Below, one piece after another: positions 22,885-35,194 of a stretch of 64,000 nucleotides of DNA; within the stretch, counting starts at the first letter, position 1, and every line of letters starts with the position of its first letter. The notes beneath the pieces were generated by a model. The model was not told the origin of the DNA. It saw only the letters and a program-made list of their open reading frames with translations, and ran no database searches. Source of the stretch: Casuarina equisetifolia (Eukaryota > Streptophyta > Magnoliopsida > Fagales > Casuarinaceae); the NCBI GenBank assembly GCA_028551475.1, contig CM052362.1, positions 17,280,021 through 17,344,020 on the forward strand, read 5' to 3'. A program made the translations under genes and the position numbers.

Positions 22885-25683
22885 TTGGTATCAAGCCATA
22901 GCCATTTTTCTTTGCTCTGCTTATTGGGCTTCGCCTATAGAAGACAAATTGGCATTTTCTTTCCCCACTGGAGTCAATATAGCATACCTTGTTTCATTGA
23001 AGTTAAACAAGTCTAACTATATTCCTTTAGCCATTTAAATGAACTGTCTCTTTTGCACCTACCGTCTCACTGATTTTATCACCAGTGAAACTATACTTTC
23101 ATAAAAAAATACATTTTATAAATGGGAAAGAGGTTTCTAATCCAACTTTTTATCAATGGGAACAAATTGACAATTTGGTATGTTCATGGATTATTAGTTG
23201 CCTTTCAAAGGAAACTTTAGGCATTATATTTGCTCTTAATCATGCGGTTGATTTTGGTCTACATTCCAAGATCACTTTATTCGTCAAATTACTGCAAGAG
23301 AATATGAACTTTAGACAAGGCTTCATACTTTGCAGAAACAAGGCAAGTCTCTTTGGACCATCGCTCAGATAAAGAAGGGAAACTTAGCTTGCTAAACACT
23401 TTTTCTAGTGTGTTTTTCTTGGTTACAGTGATATTTATAAAAGATATTGTTGCCTTTACATTCCTTCAAGTCATGTATACATATCAAGATATGTTTTGTT
23501 TGATGAGGCCACCTTTCCTTTTGTCCTTTGCTTAACTGCTGCAACTCAAGTAATATCTCTTAACACTTATACTAACTCCACTATTCCAAATTCATGTATC
23601 ATTTTTCCACCTTTTCTTGTTGTTTATTCTCAAACCTCAACCCTAACCGCCAATTTAAGTCCTTCACACCATCCTCACACCTCCTCAATTAGTCCTTTCT
23701 CTACCTCTTCAATCCCAGCTCAATTTGCCATTTATCTTTATGATCCTCTTCCTCCTTCACAACCTACTACTACTACTTCTCAAACACCTATACCTCCCTT
23801 AGTCTCTATTTCTCCTCCCAACTTTCAAATAGAAAGTCTCTATGTACACCTTCCTTCCAATTCCTCTACAAAACACTATGTTGAGTTATCCACCAAGAAT
23901 ACATAACCTACTTAGTCCTCATTACCTCTAACAATCCTCACTCTACCAGCACCAAAGCACTCTTCTCCTATGGTCACTAAAGCTTAGCGAGGCATTTTCA
24001 AACCCAATCCTAAATATGCTATACATTTTGTAGATTTGATCCCATATATACCTACTTCAGTTCATTTTGCACTCTAACATCCTAGGTTGCTTGCTACAAT
24101 GAAAGATGAAATGGTTGCTTTTAAAAGAACACACACATGGACACTTGTTTGTAAACATCCCATCATGTATATAGTTGGTTGTAAGTGGGTGTTCAAGCCA
24201 AAACTTGATGCATATGGCACACTCTCACGGCTGAAAGCAAGATTAGTTGCAAAAGGGTTTCACCAAATTGATAGCTTGGACTTTTTGGACACTTTTTCAC
24301 TAGTGGTCAGACCAATTAGCATTCAGCTAGTATTGTCCTTAGCAACTATACAACATTGGCCATTCAAGTGGTTTGATATATCCAACACCTTTCTCTATGG
24401 ATATTTAGACACTCTTGTCTACATGGAACAACCTCTAGGCTTTATTGATCCACAAGCTCCTAATGTAGTTTGTCTACTTCATCGAGCCTTATATGGATTA
24501 AAATAGGCCCCTCGGACCTGGTTTGACAAGTTTAGTTATTGCCTCTTGGAATATGACTTTTTTAGTTCAGGCGTTGACTCTTCTCTTTTCATATACAACT
24601 CTGGACAAACTACTCTATGACTATTACTATATGTTGATGATCTTCTCATCATTAAAAATTCTTCTAAAGCAATCAATGCCTTAATTGACCATCTACAATT
24701 AGAATTCCCACTTAAGTCTCTCCGCTCAGTTCACTTCTTCTTAGGAATAGAGGTTGTTCCTATATCCAAGAGCTATATTATATTTCAAAAACATTTTATC
24801 CTAGAAATCTTACACAAAGCCTCCATGCTATTTTGTAAACCTATCTCCACCCCTATAGTAACAAAACTACCAACTCTCCATAACCCAACAAAACCTTGTA
24901 TTGCTCATTCTCTTTTCAAAAGTATCTTTGGTGCTTTACAATATCTAACTATCATAAGACCTAAACTTGCCTTTTCAATTAATAGATTGTGTCAATCTAT
25001 GGCTTTGGAAGGAATAGGGGGAGGGTGGTTGTAGACCATGCTACTGCAGTCACATTATGAATGGCGTTTGGTGGAGGATATATGTAAAAGGTTTTGCACT
25101 CTCCTTCAAATCTAGATTTTCAAAATTTAAAAGAGGTTTTAAGATATCTAAGAGGGACTTTATCTCTTGGTCATTGGATTTCATCACAAAGTTCTTTGAA
25201 TTTATATGGATATAGTGACTCAGATTAGGCTGGATATAAGGCTACAAGGCATTCTACAACAAGTTATTGCTTTAACCTTGCAGCAATATGATTTCTTGGT
25301 GTTCTAAATGTCAATCCATAATAGCACACTCCTCTACAGAGGTTGAATACCGTGCCTTCGCCTCTGCTGCAGCAGAATCAACATGGTTTTGTGCTCTATT
25401 CAGGGATTTGGGTGTGAGCCAACCTTATTCTACTACAATATATAGTGATAATTTAGTTGCGCTTACATTGACAACAAAACCTACCTTTCATGGCTGAATG
25501 AAACATAGGGAGGTTGACTTCTACTTTATCAAAGAAAAGGTGGCACTAAACTTGATTACTACCAAGAACATTCCAACCAAACAACAAATAGTTGATACTC
25601 TTACCAAATCTCAACTGAAGAACCAATTCCTGTTCTTTTGAAACAAACTTGGATTGACTCCCATTCCAAGTTTTGAAGGAGCC

Positions 25684-25982
25684 TGTAGAAGTACACTCTT
25701 AGAATAGCAAGTGCAAGAATGCATAAACGACTATAACAACATTACCAAACAAACTACAATAACAACTTTAACATAATGAAGTTCAGGTAGTTAGTTAGTT
25801 GATATATTATGTTAATATCTAGTAAACTATGTAGACTAATTTGCCTTTGTAATGTTATATATAAAACTACCGAGAGTCTATATGTAGATCAAACTTGTTA
25901 ATACTAATCAACAAAGCCATTACAAGGCAATCTCCATTCTCTCTCATTTTCCCTTTTTTCCTACTGTCCTCATTTTTCTTCT
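25684..25982 (+). repeat. 3' LTR of the copia element
   Basis: About 299 bp, paired with 22596-22884. The right edge is inferred from the 'cactt' duplication. Confidence 0.8.
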
Positions 25983-25987
25983 CACTT
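25983..25987. repeat. Putative target duplication (cactt), right
   Basis: Matches 22591-22595. If correct, the LTR ends in CT rather than CA, which lowers confidence. Confidence 0.65.
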
Positions 25988-26600
25988 CAAACTCATAAAA
26001 ACAAGGCTCACTCGAAAAACCACATAACAACCGACTTGTCGAAGCAAGTTGGCAAGTGGTTAACAAAACCTGCAAAATACAGTGCAAGTGGACGGGCAGA
26101 GCATCATCAAGTGGGCGAGATGTTGTTACAGCAGATGACGAAAGGACGGCTGGTGCGGCTCTGAGTTACCTGTGAAGCATTCTGTTGCATCAGCGAAGAA
26201 ATCATATTATGGTGAGATGTCTAGCCCGGTTCGCTCTCAGGTGGTGGAGGAAAGGGCTGAGAACTCGACGTCATGGAGGCTGGCATCGCGGTGAGATGGT
26301 GCTGAGCTGCTTCTGGATGGAAATTTCATACATGAGACATCCACAGGGTTAAAACTAAGAGTAGGTAAATGCAGGTTAAAATTCTTACCTTGTGCGCAGG
26401 TGGCGTCTGCATGCAATGCCTGTTGGACGTGCCCAAGTTGAGCGTGAATGGGTACTGTTGCTGGGACAAATGTAGATGTGGAACATGAGAGGAAGCCGAA
26501 GGACTGAGATCATCAACAAGCCTCCGCAAGCTAGGCAAGGGAACCTAGCTTAGCTTGTGCCGAAGTTCAACAAACTGCACAAAGAAGATGTGATTGCTTG
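25988..26600. other. Higher-GC stretch with exon-like pieces on the minus strand, unrecognised
   Basis: Richer in GC than its surroundings. On the minus strand, about 26388-26538 reads MPSLRRLVDDLSPSASSHVP and on to TPPAHK, followed by a good donor (aag|gtaagaa). Further left are stretches that look like acceptors (near 26312 and 26073). It may be a captured or decayed host-gene fragment. No family recognised. Confidence 0.25.
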
Positions 26601-26989
26601 GATATGGAGGGCAATGCATTCAGTCAAGCCACGAGTCTCCGACAGTATTTCTTTTTTTTTTTTTCTATTTCTTGTCATACATTTTGGAATAAAAGCCGTA
26701 GACAAGGAACCACCATAAAGCATAATGGTGATATAAAGTGGTGCCGTCTACTTGATCATAATTTTCATTGTGTTGCACGGCCTAACAATCCTATCTCTTG
26801 CTTATAAACTAGTGTTTGCAGAGTAACTCTTATGTTTATGGATTGTTACCTCCATGTCTATTAACAACATGTTTGGACGAAGAGAAGAAAATAGAAAATG
26901 ATAGAATTATAAGATAGAGGTTCCAAATTGGTTATTTGTTTTTATAGCCCTCAAATTCTTTTGACAGGTATCAAGAAGGACAAAACCCG

Positions 26990-27533
26990 AGGGAATCAAA
27001 TGCACAAAGTGTTCTTTAAGAAATTCTTCAAAATTTGGTTTTTTTTACTCCATTCTAAGTTCAAATCATTTCTCAGTTAGTGAAATCCCCTTGACGATCA
27101 ATTCAATGACGTTCTTTACATACCTAAATCAAAGAGCCCCCCACTTCTCTTGCAACTTCCATAAATGTCTCTACTGAAGTGGATAACTTGCATGTTTTAT
27201 ACTCTCAACTTTGTCTGGATCAAGAAATCCCATTACATTTCAGACAATCCTCTATCATTTTAACGTAACCTGCTTTGATACCATAATATGAAATGAAGCA
27301 GAAATAAAACAGTGTTTGGGACAAGCCGAAGGCGGCAGTACCAAACCCAAGAAAGGGGAAGATCCAGAAACTGTTGAGAGCCAATAGGCTGTGATTTTCC
27401 TATTTACCAAGAATACCAAAAAAAATCAAAATCATTATGATAATAGAGAACTATACAACGAATAAAAGAAAAAAAAATACTACATATACATAATTACAAG
27501 TAAGCCATTGGGCTTAGACCCTAATCTATCATG
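26990..27533 (-). mobile_element. LTR-retrotransposon fragment (LTR plus primer site), minus strand
   Basis: On the minus strand, 'tggtatcaaagcaggtt' (27267-27283) is a textbook initiator-tRNA-Met primer site. An LTR should therefore lie to its right (about 27284-27533, bounded near 'catgatagattagggtct') and the start of the internal region to its left. No second LTR is recognised in the window and no intact frame remains. Superfamily not assigned. The internal part weakly resembles about 21500-21600. Confidence 0.55.
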
Positions 27534-28677
27534 TGGGGTACACCTATAGTTTCCAAGATCAACAATAGGAAAGTTTACAGGCTTAGGGGATGTGTTAGCT
27601 TGCTTGTAAAATACCTAATAAGTCTGGTTTCCCTTTCGAGGATAGGACAGTATCAACACCTTTCGATGTGGATTCGGCATTTCTACTTTTACGCTAAATC
27701 TGGATTGTGCTGGTCCACTTTGCACGAGTGATCACTTTAACTCGATCAAATTTTGCCACCTCAAACATTGGAGACCCTTATTACCAGCACTTTAAGCTTC
27801 TTTCATCAGCTTTATAAGCTCATAAAGTAGAAGCATAGCATCTCTACATCTGCCACAATGATTAAATCCTTGTTAATAACGTATTCAAAGGAGAAATGAT
27901 GTTGAGGGTCTGGTTTGCTGCCCTCTTTTTGTAGCAGTTTTGTTTAATTGAGTTCTTATTCATTCAAAACCATATAATATTAATTATTGATTCCCTCAAT
28001 ATATGCAGTAGTGAACAAACTCTCCAAACACACTCTAGAACTAAAATACTCCACTTCTAAAAAGATTCACTAGCTTTATTTTTTTATTTCTTTCTTTTGA
28101 TCATTATTTTAGTTAAACCTAAACAAACCCACTTTTAAAAGCCTGTAAACAAAATTAACGCTAGTATATTGGATAACAACTACAAGATGCTCTTGGTCTG
28201 CGCTAAAGGTATCAGAAACCCGGAAGATCCGCCAAATTTATATGAGGGACGACAGCCTTGGGTGTTGGTATAGTATAAGGCATGCGGCTGACTACTTCTT
28301 CCCAATCAACTGTCAAATTACTATGAAAGTTTTGAACCTTTTGTCCTAATTATTCAGAGTGGACCAGCCCAATCCGGAAGGTAATGTTCTTCTCCGCCCA
28401 TCAAGGCTGAGGGTTTGGCATCCTCCCTAGTGGAATAGAAATAAAAATATAAGGTTACTTGACAGGGAGAAACCCTAAACCCTTGCTGTAATATCAGGCC
28501 TCTTAAGGAAGGGGACACCGGGATATTCTTCAAGATACTCAAACTAATTCCTATTTTTCATTGGGATGAGATACTCACAAGACTTGCACACAGTTCCAGG
28601 TGTTTCTTACCGTGTACAGCTTTTTCCGGCTTATTTAAGTGCTTCCATTTGTCTCAGGAATGAAAGGAACCTTTTCT

Positions 28678-28708
<31 letters not shown>

Positions 28709-29224
28709 ACTTTTTCTCTCTTTCTTTCTCCTCCTTCTTCATTTTTTTTTTTTTGTTTTTTGTGGTTGTTGGTGAGCCGGCGTCTGAGGATCCATGAACG
28801 GAAGTCAATTTAGTCCAGATTTAAACCAAGTGGGAAAAGACAGCTTCACAATAGTACGGACCACTGTAACTTTCTACAATCACAGGGCTTGCTGGATGAT
28901 GTTTTCTGAAAGTTTAGGTCTATGATGTTTTTAACATGATCGTTCCCTAAACACATTTTGAATGATCTTACGTATTTGGATTCAGTACATGTTAATTTGT
29001 TGAGGAATGTTAGTTGGACTTAAGGGTTGTTCTTTAACGTGTCTCACCATCCTATTAGTCCATTATTCAGTGGGGAAAAAAAAGTGGAATATACCATATG
29101 CTTCTCTAGACCTCCAATTGAAAGTTACCAAGATTTGAAAAATCTGACAAGAAAGAAAAAAAAAAGTTTAAGTCCGAAAATGTTGCTCTAATAAAATTCC
29201 CAGTATTAGACTAGCTAGAACTTG
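27534..29224. other. Non-coding AT-rich DNA with a long pyrimidine tract
   Basis: No recognisable gene. Around 28672-28758 lies a ~85-base tract made almost only of T with some C on the plus strand. The rest has scattered A/T runs. Confidence 0.5.
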
Positions 29225-31225
29225 CACTAAAATAGAGTTCCATTTGTGAACTCAAAGAACCATAACTCACCGGAAACCAACATAAATAAGAACAGAGAAG
29301 GTGTTTGGCGAACAAGAAAATTTCTCTTGTATTCTATGACGTTAAAAATTTACAAAGCAAGGAAATTTTTAGGCCTAACCTAGGAGATACGAAAGGAATG
29401 AACCAATTCCATACCAATTCTAGGTTTAATTTGAAAGATTTCCAAAAGAGAGCTCACGACTAGAATTCCAAATTGGGATGGGACCGCATGGTAGGGAGCC
29501 TATAGACTTTGGGGCTATTGTTGGGAAGAGTAGTACCCCTCTCCCAACAACTAGAAGCCTGTGGCCAAATCTCTACCATATTTGAAAGATTGGAGCATGT
29601 CTGTTCCAATTTCAGCCAGATTGTGCCGGTGAGGGGCCATTCTATGACAACTGGGTGGTGTTGTCCCTAGGGTAGCCACCATGCTATTGGCCTTAAGAAT
29701 GGGGCTGGTTGCTGCGGGTTTGGTTCCATTATAAACAAGAGTTGCAATTTCGGTTAGGTGGACAAGAAACAAAGGCTGTCAAAGCCGAGATTCCCTGGTC
29801 CAGGGTCGCCTCATGAGTGAGCAACAAGTCATTAAGGTTTTCATGGTTGAAGGATTGGGTTTTGGTATGCACCAAAATCAAAATAGCTAGGGAGGCGAAA
29901 TCAAGTCCCAAGTTGCGGGAAAGCTACGTCAAAAACTCGTTGTCGATGATGGGTTCATCAATGGAAGCAAGTTGGTCGGTAAGGCTGTTATTGTCATGCA
30001 AGTGTTCACTAAAAGAACGAGCACCTTTGGTGATCTTTTGGAGTCGAAGATGCAGGGATGAAGCGTGAGCCGAGCTCTATGAGGCGAACTCACTGGTGAG
30101 AGCGTTCCAGGCATTAACTTGGATAGTTTGACTATTATGGCATTGGACGAGATGTTCAAAACACAGCCAATGGCGGTCCGATCCCTCATCTACCATTCCT
30201 CGAAATTAGGGTTTGGGATGTCGAAAGGGTATTGTTTTTGTGCTTCTGCATTAGGGTTGTAGGAGGGCAAGGATAACTCCTGTCGAGAATAAGAGGGCCA
30301 GTAGCTCTAAGATACATTGCTATTAAGGCCTTCCAAAGAAGGAAATTAGGGGCCTTCCAAGCGCACTCCGACTGCTAGTTCCAAGAGAGTTCCAGTAGGG
30401 GCTGCAAAAAGAGTTGGATTTCGTTGTGGTGGGTTGGCAAAAGTGTGTGGTTGAGCTATTGGATCAATCGACGTTATCCTTTGGGGAAACTGATTCTAAA
30501 ATAGAGTTTTATTTGTAAACTCTTAGGAAATGTACATAGATAACGATAATTTGAAAGAATATTTATTTTGGAGGATGTAATAAAGAATTGTAATTGATAA
30601 TCATAACAGTTAAGAAAAGGAATTTAACTACTAAACTTTATAGGATAGTCTTTTTAACTTGCATTTCCTATATATAAACTAAAAGCATTTTCAAAACAAA
30701 ACAACTAGTATCCCAATCAAAGTAGTTAAGGAAAGAAATTTGACTATTAAACTTCTTAAGATATTCTTTTTAACTTGCATTTACTATTTATGGTCTAAAT
30801 ACAATAGAAAATGCTTTCAGAATAAAACAACGAGTATCCCAATTATGTTAGCAAAAGAAAAATTGTACAAGAAAATATTTTTAAAAAAATATTATTTTGA
30901 GTGAAATTTAAGGCTTCTAACTTTCATCTTTTTGTAATTTTTGTAACTATTGTAATACTAAGGTATACTTCTATACTTTTATACACTAAATTCTATTAAT
31001 CCAAACTCACCTTTTCACCCAAAAAAAAATATTGTAACTCAGTGAAAACCAACAAAAATAAGAACGGAGGTGTTTGGCAAAAAGAAAATTTTTCTTGTAC
31101 TCGATAATGTTAAAAATTTACAAAGCAAGGAGATTTAGAGCCTAATCTACGATGTTCAAAAGGAAAAAACAAATGCGACATTAATTCTATGTTTAATTTG
31201 CAAGATTTCCAGAGGAGAGCCAACG
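29225..31225 (-). mobile_element. Degenerate Ty1/copia-like element with gag remains, between direct repeats
   Basis: Two direct repeats, about 29225-29470 and 30492-31225, share 'ctaaaatagagtt', 'ttaaaaatttacaaagcaag' and 'tttccagaggagagc'-like strings and probably are the two LTRs of one element. The right copy is interrupted by a ~510-bp insertion (about 30525-31033). Between them the minus strand has pieces typical of copia gag: NLNDLLLTHEATLDQ (29730-29911), preceded by a Ser/Arg/Leu-rich piece (29929-30189). No pol is seen. The element is broken, short and old. Confidence 0.6.
30605..30845. repeat. Two-copy tandem duplication (~115 bp) inside the insertion
   Basis: About 30605-30720 and 30722-30845 are direct copies sharing 'tttttaacttgcattt' and 'gtatcccaat', inside the block that interrupts the right direct repeat. 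Confidence 0.7.
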
Positions 31226-31840
31226 AATTTGTAGAATCGTCCCTCTTGGCTAGATTTCCTAAGATAAGATCCCTGGTGTTCCAAGCTCTAGATTGTTCCC
31301 TTTAGCCTCCACGGGGTATAAGAAAAGATCAGTAGATATACTTTAAGTAATGTCAATTGTTCCCTGCTTTGTACAGTCGACTAAGTCTGAGCACGGAGTA
31401 TTCGACTCACTTATATGTATGAGACCAACTAATAAAGTGGATATGCCAGAATGCGGTTCTGATTTTCCAATGGCTTTCCAAAGTGGAAAGTGCCAGCAAA
31501 CTTTGTGTTCATTGAAAGTTAACCATGAACTTGAAGCATTACGAGTACGGATTTAACTTTCTAAGCCTGTTTTGATTAATTTATAAAAAGAAACACTCTG
31601 CTGTCGCAAGGAATGACGCAATCTTATTGTAAAATTTAGGCGACTAATAATGGAGGAGCTCTTTCTTTCGGTTTTTCTATTTGTTTTTTTTCCTTTTTTT
31701 TAAGTGTTGGTGGTTGATTAATGTTGCCGCGGTACTATGAATGTAGAAAAGTCGCACTTAAGAACAACTTTTTTTTCTTTAATCATTATTGTAAAAACAC
31801 TTATGTAGAGCTTTTGGAGTTCATGAGAAAGCCTTGCAAG
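31226..31840. other. Non-coding, one short open stretch
   Basis: A 68-codon open frame at 31350-31556 (plus, CxxS/Cys-containing) is not recognised and has no gene-like context. The rest is AT-rich. Confidence 0.4.
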
Positions 31841-32327
31841 TGTTAGGAGAATTCAACAAAGTCGCATCATCCACATAGAGATTGAACACACAAATATAAG
31901 AACGCACACACCCAAACACAACAGATTTAAGAGGTTCGGAACATCATAATGTCCTACGTCCCCTGTAGTCTCTTCTCATTAGATTTTCTCATACATTCCC
32001 TCTCCTCAAATAGGTATATCATGGATTCTCTCATCAACTAGAATCTATGAGAGGGGCCTTCTTCAACAATTAGCCCCCCATGGGGACTCTCTCAATTTGT
32101 CCACTAGGTTTCTCTATACTTCTCTTATTTATAGATAAACCCTAAAAGAATCCTAGTTGAATACTATTAGGAAAACCTACTTTTACATAAGGATAAGAAT
32201 CCTACTCCAACATTACTAAGAAATTTATTACATCTAGAAGATATTTTCTAGTTCCACAATTACATAAAGACCCTTGATTGTAATGACAACCATACCCTTT
32301 AACCTAATTGTTCCACCAATCCTAACA
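31841..32327. mobile_element. Solo LTR with perfect 5-bp target duplication
   Basis: 487 bp beginning TGTTAGGA and ending TCCTAACA (8-bp inverted ends, TG...CA), flanked on both sides by 'gcaag' (31836-31840 and 32328-32332). No internal region or second LTR, so this is the expected product of LTR-LTR recombination. The inner 'gaggttcgg...cctacgtcccc' resembles a string common in plant LTRs, from memory. Confidence 0.85.
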
Positions 32328-32682
32328 GCAAGGACATATCAACATCATTTATCGTTCCATGCAGATATATCCAGGAAGGTTTCTTGCCTGTGGTTGTCAA
32401 CATGATGGTGACTTGCTCTGCCATGTCCAGAATCCTCATGGTATTTTGCTGTCCAACGAATTAAGATAAAGTATGAAGCCCATCGTTGATGATGACCTGA
32501 TTGGGCATAACCACATGCCTCAATGAGAAGAAGACACGAGTTCCATTATTTCATGTGCATGATTAGGGACATGGACATGTGTATGCATGTATGCGAGTGT
32601 CATCGTATCCATCTACATAAGGTGGGCTTCAGATCCAGAAAGACGCGTCAACGTTTTTCAGAGACCAAGTAACTTGGTAGAA

Positions 32683-33060
32683 ATGGTCGATAATATTGGT
32701 GCCGGTTCTTCGAACGACGACAGTATCATCAAGGAACAAGAGAGGTTGTTGCCAATAGCCAACGTTGGCCGGATCATGAAGGAAATTTTGCCATCCAACG
32801 CAAAAATCTCGAAGGAAGCCAAGGAGACGATGCAAGAATGTGTGTCGGAGTTCATTAGCTTCGTCACAAGTGAGGCTTCCGAGAAGTGCAGCAAGGAAAG
32901 GCGCAAAACGGTGAACGGCGATGATGTCTGCTGGGCGCTGGAAACACTTGGTTTTGATGACCACGCTGAGGCGATAAGAAGGTATTTGCATAGATATAGG
33001 GAACTCGAAGTAGATAGAGCTAATCAAGAGAAGGTTGGGAACACTGAAAGGGATGAATGA
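32683..33060 (+). CDS. NF-YB5: NF-YB subunit of the CCAAT-binding factor (NF-YB5-like, non-LEC1 type)
   Basis: Intronless, 125 aa. Histone-fold subunit that pairs with NF-YC and then NF-YA (or CCT proteins) to bind CCAAT promoters in the nucleus. The conserved core spans residues ~17-107: [17 protein letters not shown], then [36 protein letters not shown] and LGFDDH...YLHRYRELE. Lys44 occupies the place where LEC1-type subunits have the diagnostic Asp, so it should not be embryogenic LEC1-type. The N- and C-terminal tails are short (16 and ~18 aa). The ATG at 32683 is chosen because the sequence upstream is unlike the family. An in-frame ATG at 32587 would add 32 residues. It lies alone among repeats. 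Confidence 0.88.
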   Translation: MVDNIGAGSSNDDSIIKEQERLLPIANVGRIMKEILPSNAKISKEAKETMQECVSEFISFVTSEASEKCSKERRKTVNGDDVCWALETLGFDDHAEAIRRYLHRYRELEVDRANQEKVGNTERDE

Positions 33061-35194
33061 ACCTCTTTCATGTAAGAGTACGAACGAAGAAACTATTCAC
33101 TGTGGCTCCAGCTCCAAGAAAACCACTGGGGTTGATTGGTGCCATATAGCTTCTGCCCTACAGCCCTAAGGTTCCTTTAGATTCATAGACAGTGTCCATG
33201 ATTTGTTTCCTAACCTTTATTTGCTTATGATCAGGAGGCTATGGGTCATTTGCCTTTTCAGAAGCTGCGTGATTTTATTACATCTATATCAGATTTACGA
33301 AACTTAAGTTCCTTTTTTAGCTGCACAGTTCAAGTGAAGATTCGTAGAATGCGATTCCCAGAAAACCCATCTTAGCAAGGGATTTTCTTGCTTAGCAATA
33401 TGGGGAATGGTAGCGAAGATTTAGATATTCTAGCTTAATCATCATTTTCTTAGAGAAAGGGATTTTCTTTTTGGTTGAGCAGATTTCATCACCAGGAAAA
33501 TAGAATACACAACAAAACTTGAACATGTAATAATCCTCTCATAGAACCTGACAGTTTAACTACTGGAAACAAGAATTTGATCACCAAATATAACACTCGA
33601 TCAAATACGCATGCGCAATCTCTTAACTAGCACCCCTTGGTCCTAGACTGAGAAAACACCGAACGACCAGAAAACTTGGAAGCTTCATGCTATGGAAGCT
33701 CATCATAGTCTTTAGCATCCCCATCTTTAGATGTGAACGCCTCGCTGTGTCCTGCCTGATATTACCTTTTTTTCCATCCAATATCTCTTTGTTAGCATCT
33801 CTTGGGTACTCTACCTTGTCATCCCCGGTTCAACTCAATAAGAAACCTTACAGTCCTTGGGCTTAGGTCTATTTCTGTCTTCAAAATGGGAATATAGGCA
33901 AGTGCCTAATATTTTGATTTTAATCAAAAGAACAAATGTTGATGATGATGCTTTAATGTTTCTAGGGCCCCCACAAGAAGGGGGCTAAACCACAACAAAT
34001 CACCATCAAGGTGACAGATAATCTGAGGAATTAAGATTGATGATATTGGAATTTGCTTAGATTTTGTCTTGTATGTAAAAGATTATCCTCCATTACTTGC
34101 ATGAGTAGCTTCTATCATTTACGGATTCCCAAGACTCACTAATCCAATCAATTCTCTTATTAGGGGGACAGAACATGGCTCAAGGTCCTCCTGCCCACAT
34201 AGAACGTGCTGTCGTCAAATCGCTGCTAGGGTTGTTCCAAGATGTTTGGGAGTTCGATGGAGGTTAAAAATAATTCTCAATTTGGTGAGTTGGGGACCAT
34301 CTTTAATTGGTCAAACACCTACACTAGATGTAAAATGGAAGCCTGAGAAAAGTCGGGGGACGTTGACGTTCATTGAATCGGGTCATCTCCTGGAACATGT
34401 AGGACAAATAGATAGAGAGGGGACAAGAGTTGGGCCTTCAAGCAATAGCTAGTTCCTTATTGGTTTTTTGCTTTTAGGTTTTGTATATCTTGCTTAGTTT
34501 ATATGTCAGCCAACCTGGGATTACAGTAAGATAGATTTTAGGTTTTAGATTGAGATAGAACGTGGAGAACCATTTGTCAAATATAAAGGTTGTCCCAGAA
34601 TAAAAATGTTTCTCCGCTATCGACCAACTTGTCACATGGCGCTTGAAACTTCTGGAACTTTCCCTGTGAGATGTAGCAGTTAGGACTCGAGTTACAATCA
34701 TAATGAACTCCTGTCAGAACTGTAATCGTGGGCAGAACTTTGTAGTGATTAGCACCTAGTGTGGTGTAGAACTGTAATCATATACATGGATTTTAGGCCA
34801 TGACGATGCCACTCCAGTAATGCGCCATGCACGGAATGAGCAGTTGTTCATGTTTGTTTGATATTTCTGAGTCATTTATCAAACAACAAGTATGTCTTGA
34901 CCATAATAGGTTTCCAATATTTCAAATTTAGGATGATAAACTTAGTCAACGGTAACCAATGCAAAATAATGAGGGCTCTCACATTTGAATTCGAAAATTT
35001 CCCAGGCACTTGACACCCAATAGTTATCACGAATCTATTTATGATTCTTGCAAAACGAAGTTTCTAAATCCATTCTGCATGGGGTTGCATCTTGTAGTTA
35101 AATAAAATGAGATAAAAAAGGACACACGATGTACATCCGTAGAAGTATGAGTAATGATTTCTGCTTGCAACTTCTTTCTTTGTTGGTGTATGCA
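33061..35194. other. Non-coding DNA
   Basis: No gene recognised. A 68-codon plus-strand open stretch at 34246-34452 has no family resemblance. Around 34700-34800 'gaactgtaatc' recurs, possibly from an LTR. Nothing firm. Confidence 0.45.

Larger units (their letters stand above)
22596..25982 (+). mobile_element. Ty1/copia LTR retrotransposon, internally deleted fossil
   Basis: LTRs at about 22596-22884 and 25684-25982, both starting TGTAGAAGT, with a tRNA-Met type primer site (tggtatcaagcc) at 22886. The coding remains are in copia order. A Thr/Pro/Ser-rich linker-like stretch lies near 23640-23830, a reverse transcriptase piece at 24087-24506 (VGCKWVFKPK, RLKARLVAKGF), the YVDD region near 24630, and an RNase H piece at 25288-25497 (SSTEVEYRA, YSDNLVAL). 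At ~3.4 kb it is shorter than a usual ~5-kb copia and lacks most of the gag-integrase part. It is broken in several places. LTR divergence of about 12-13% by eye makes it clearly older than the element in HAK-C. Confidence 0.9.
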
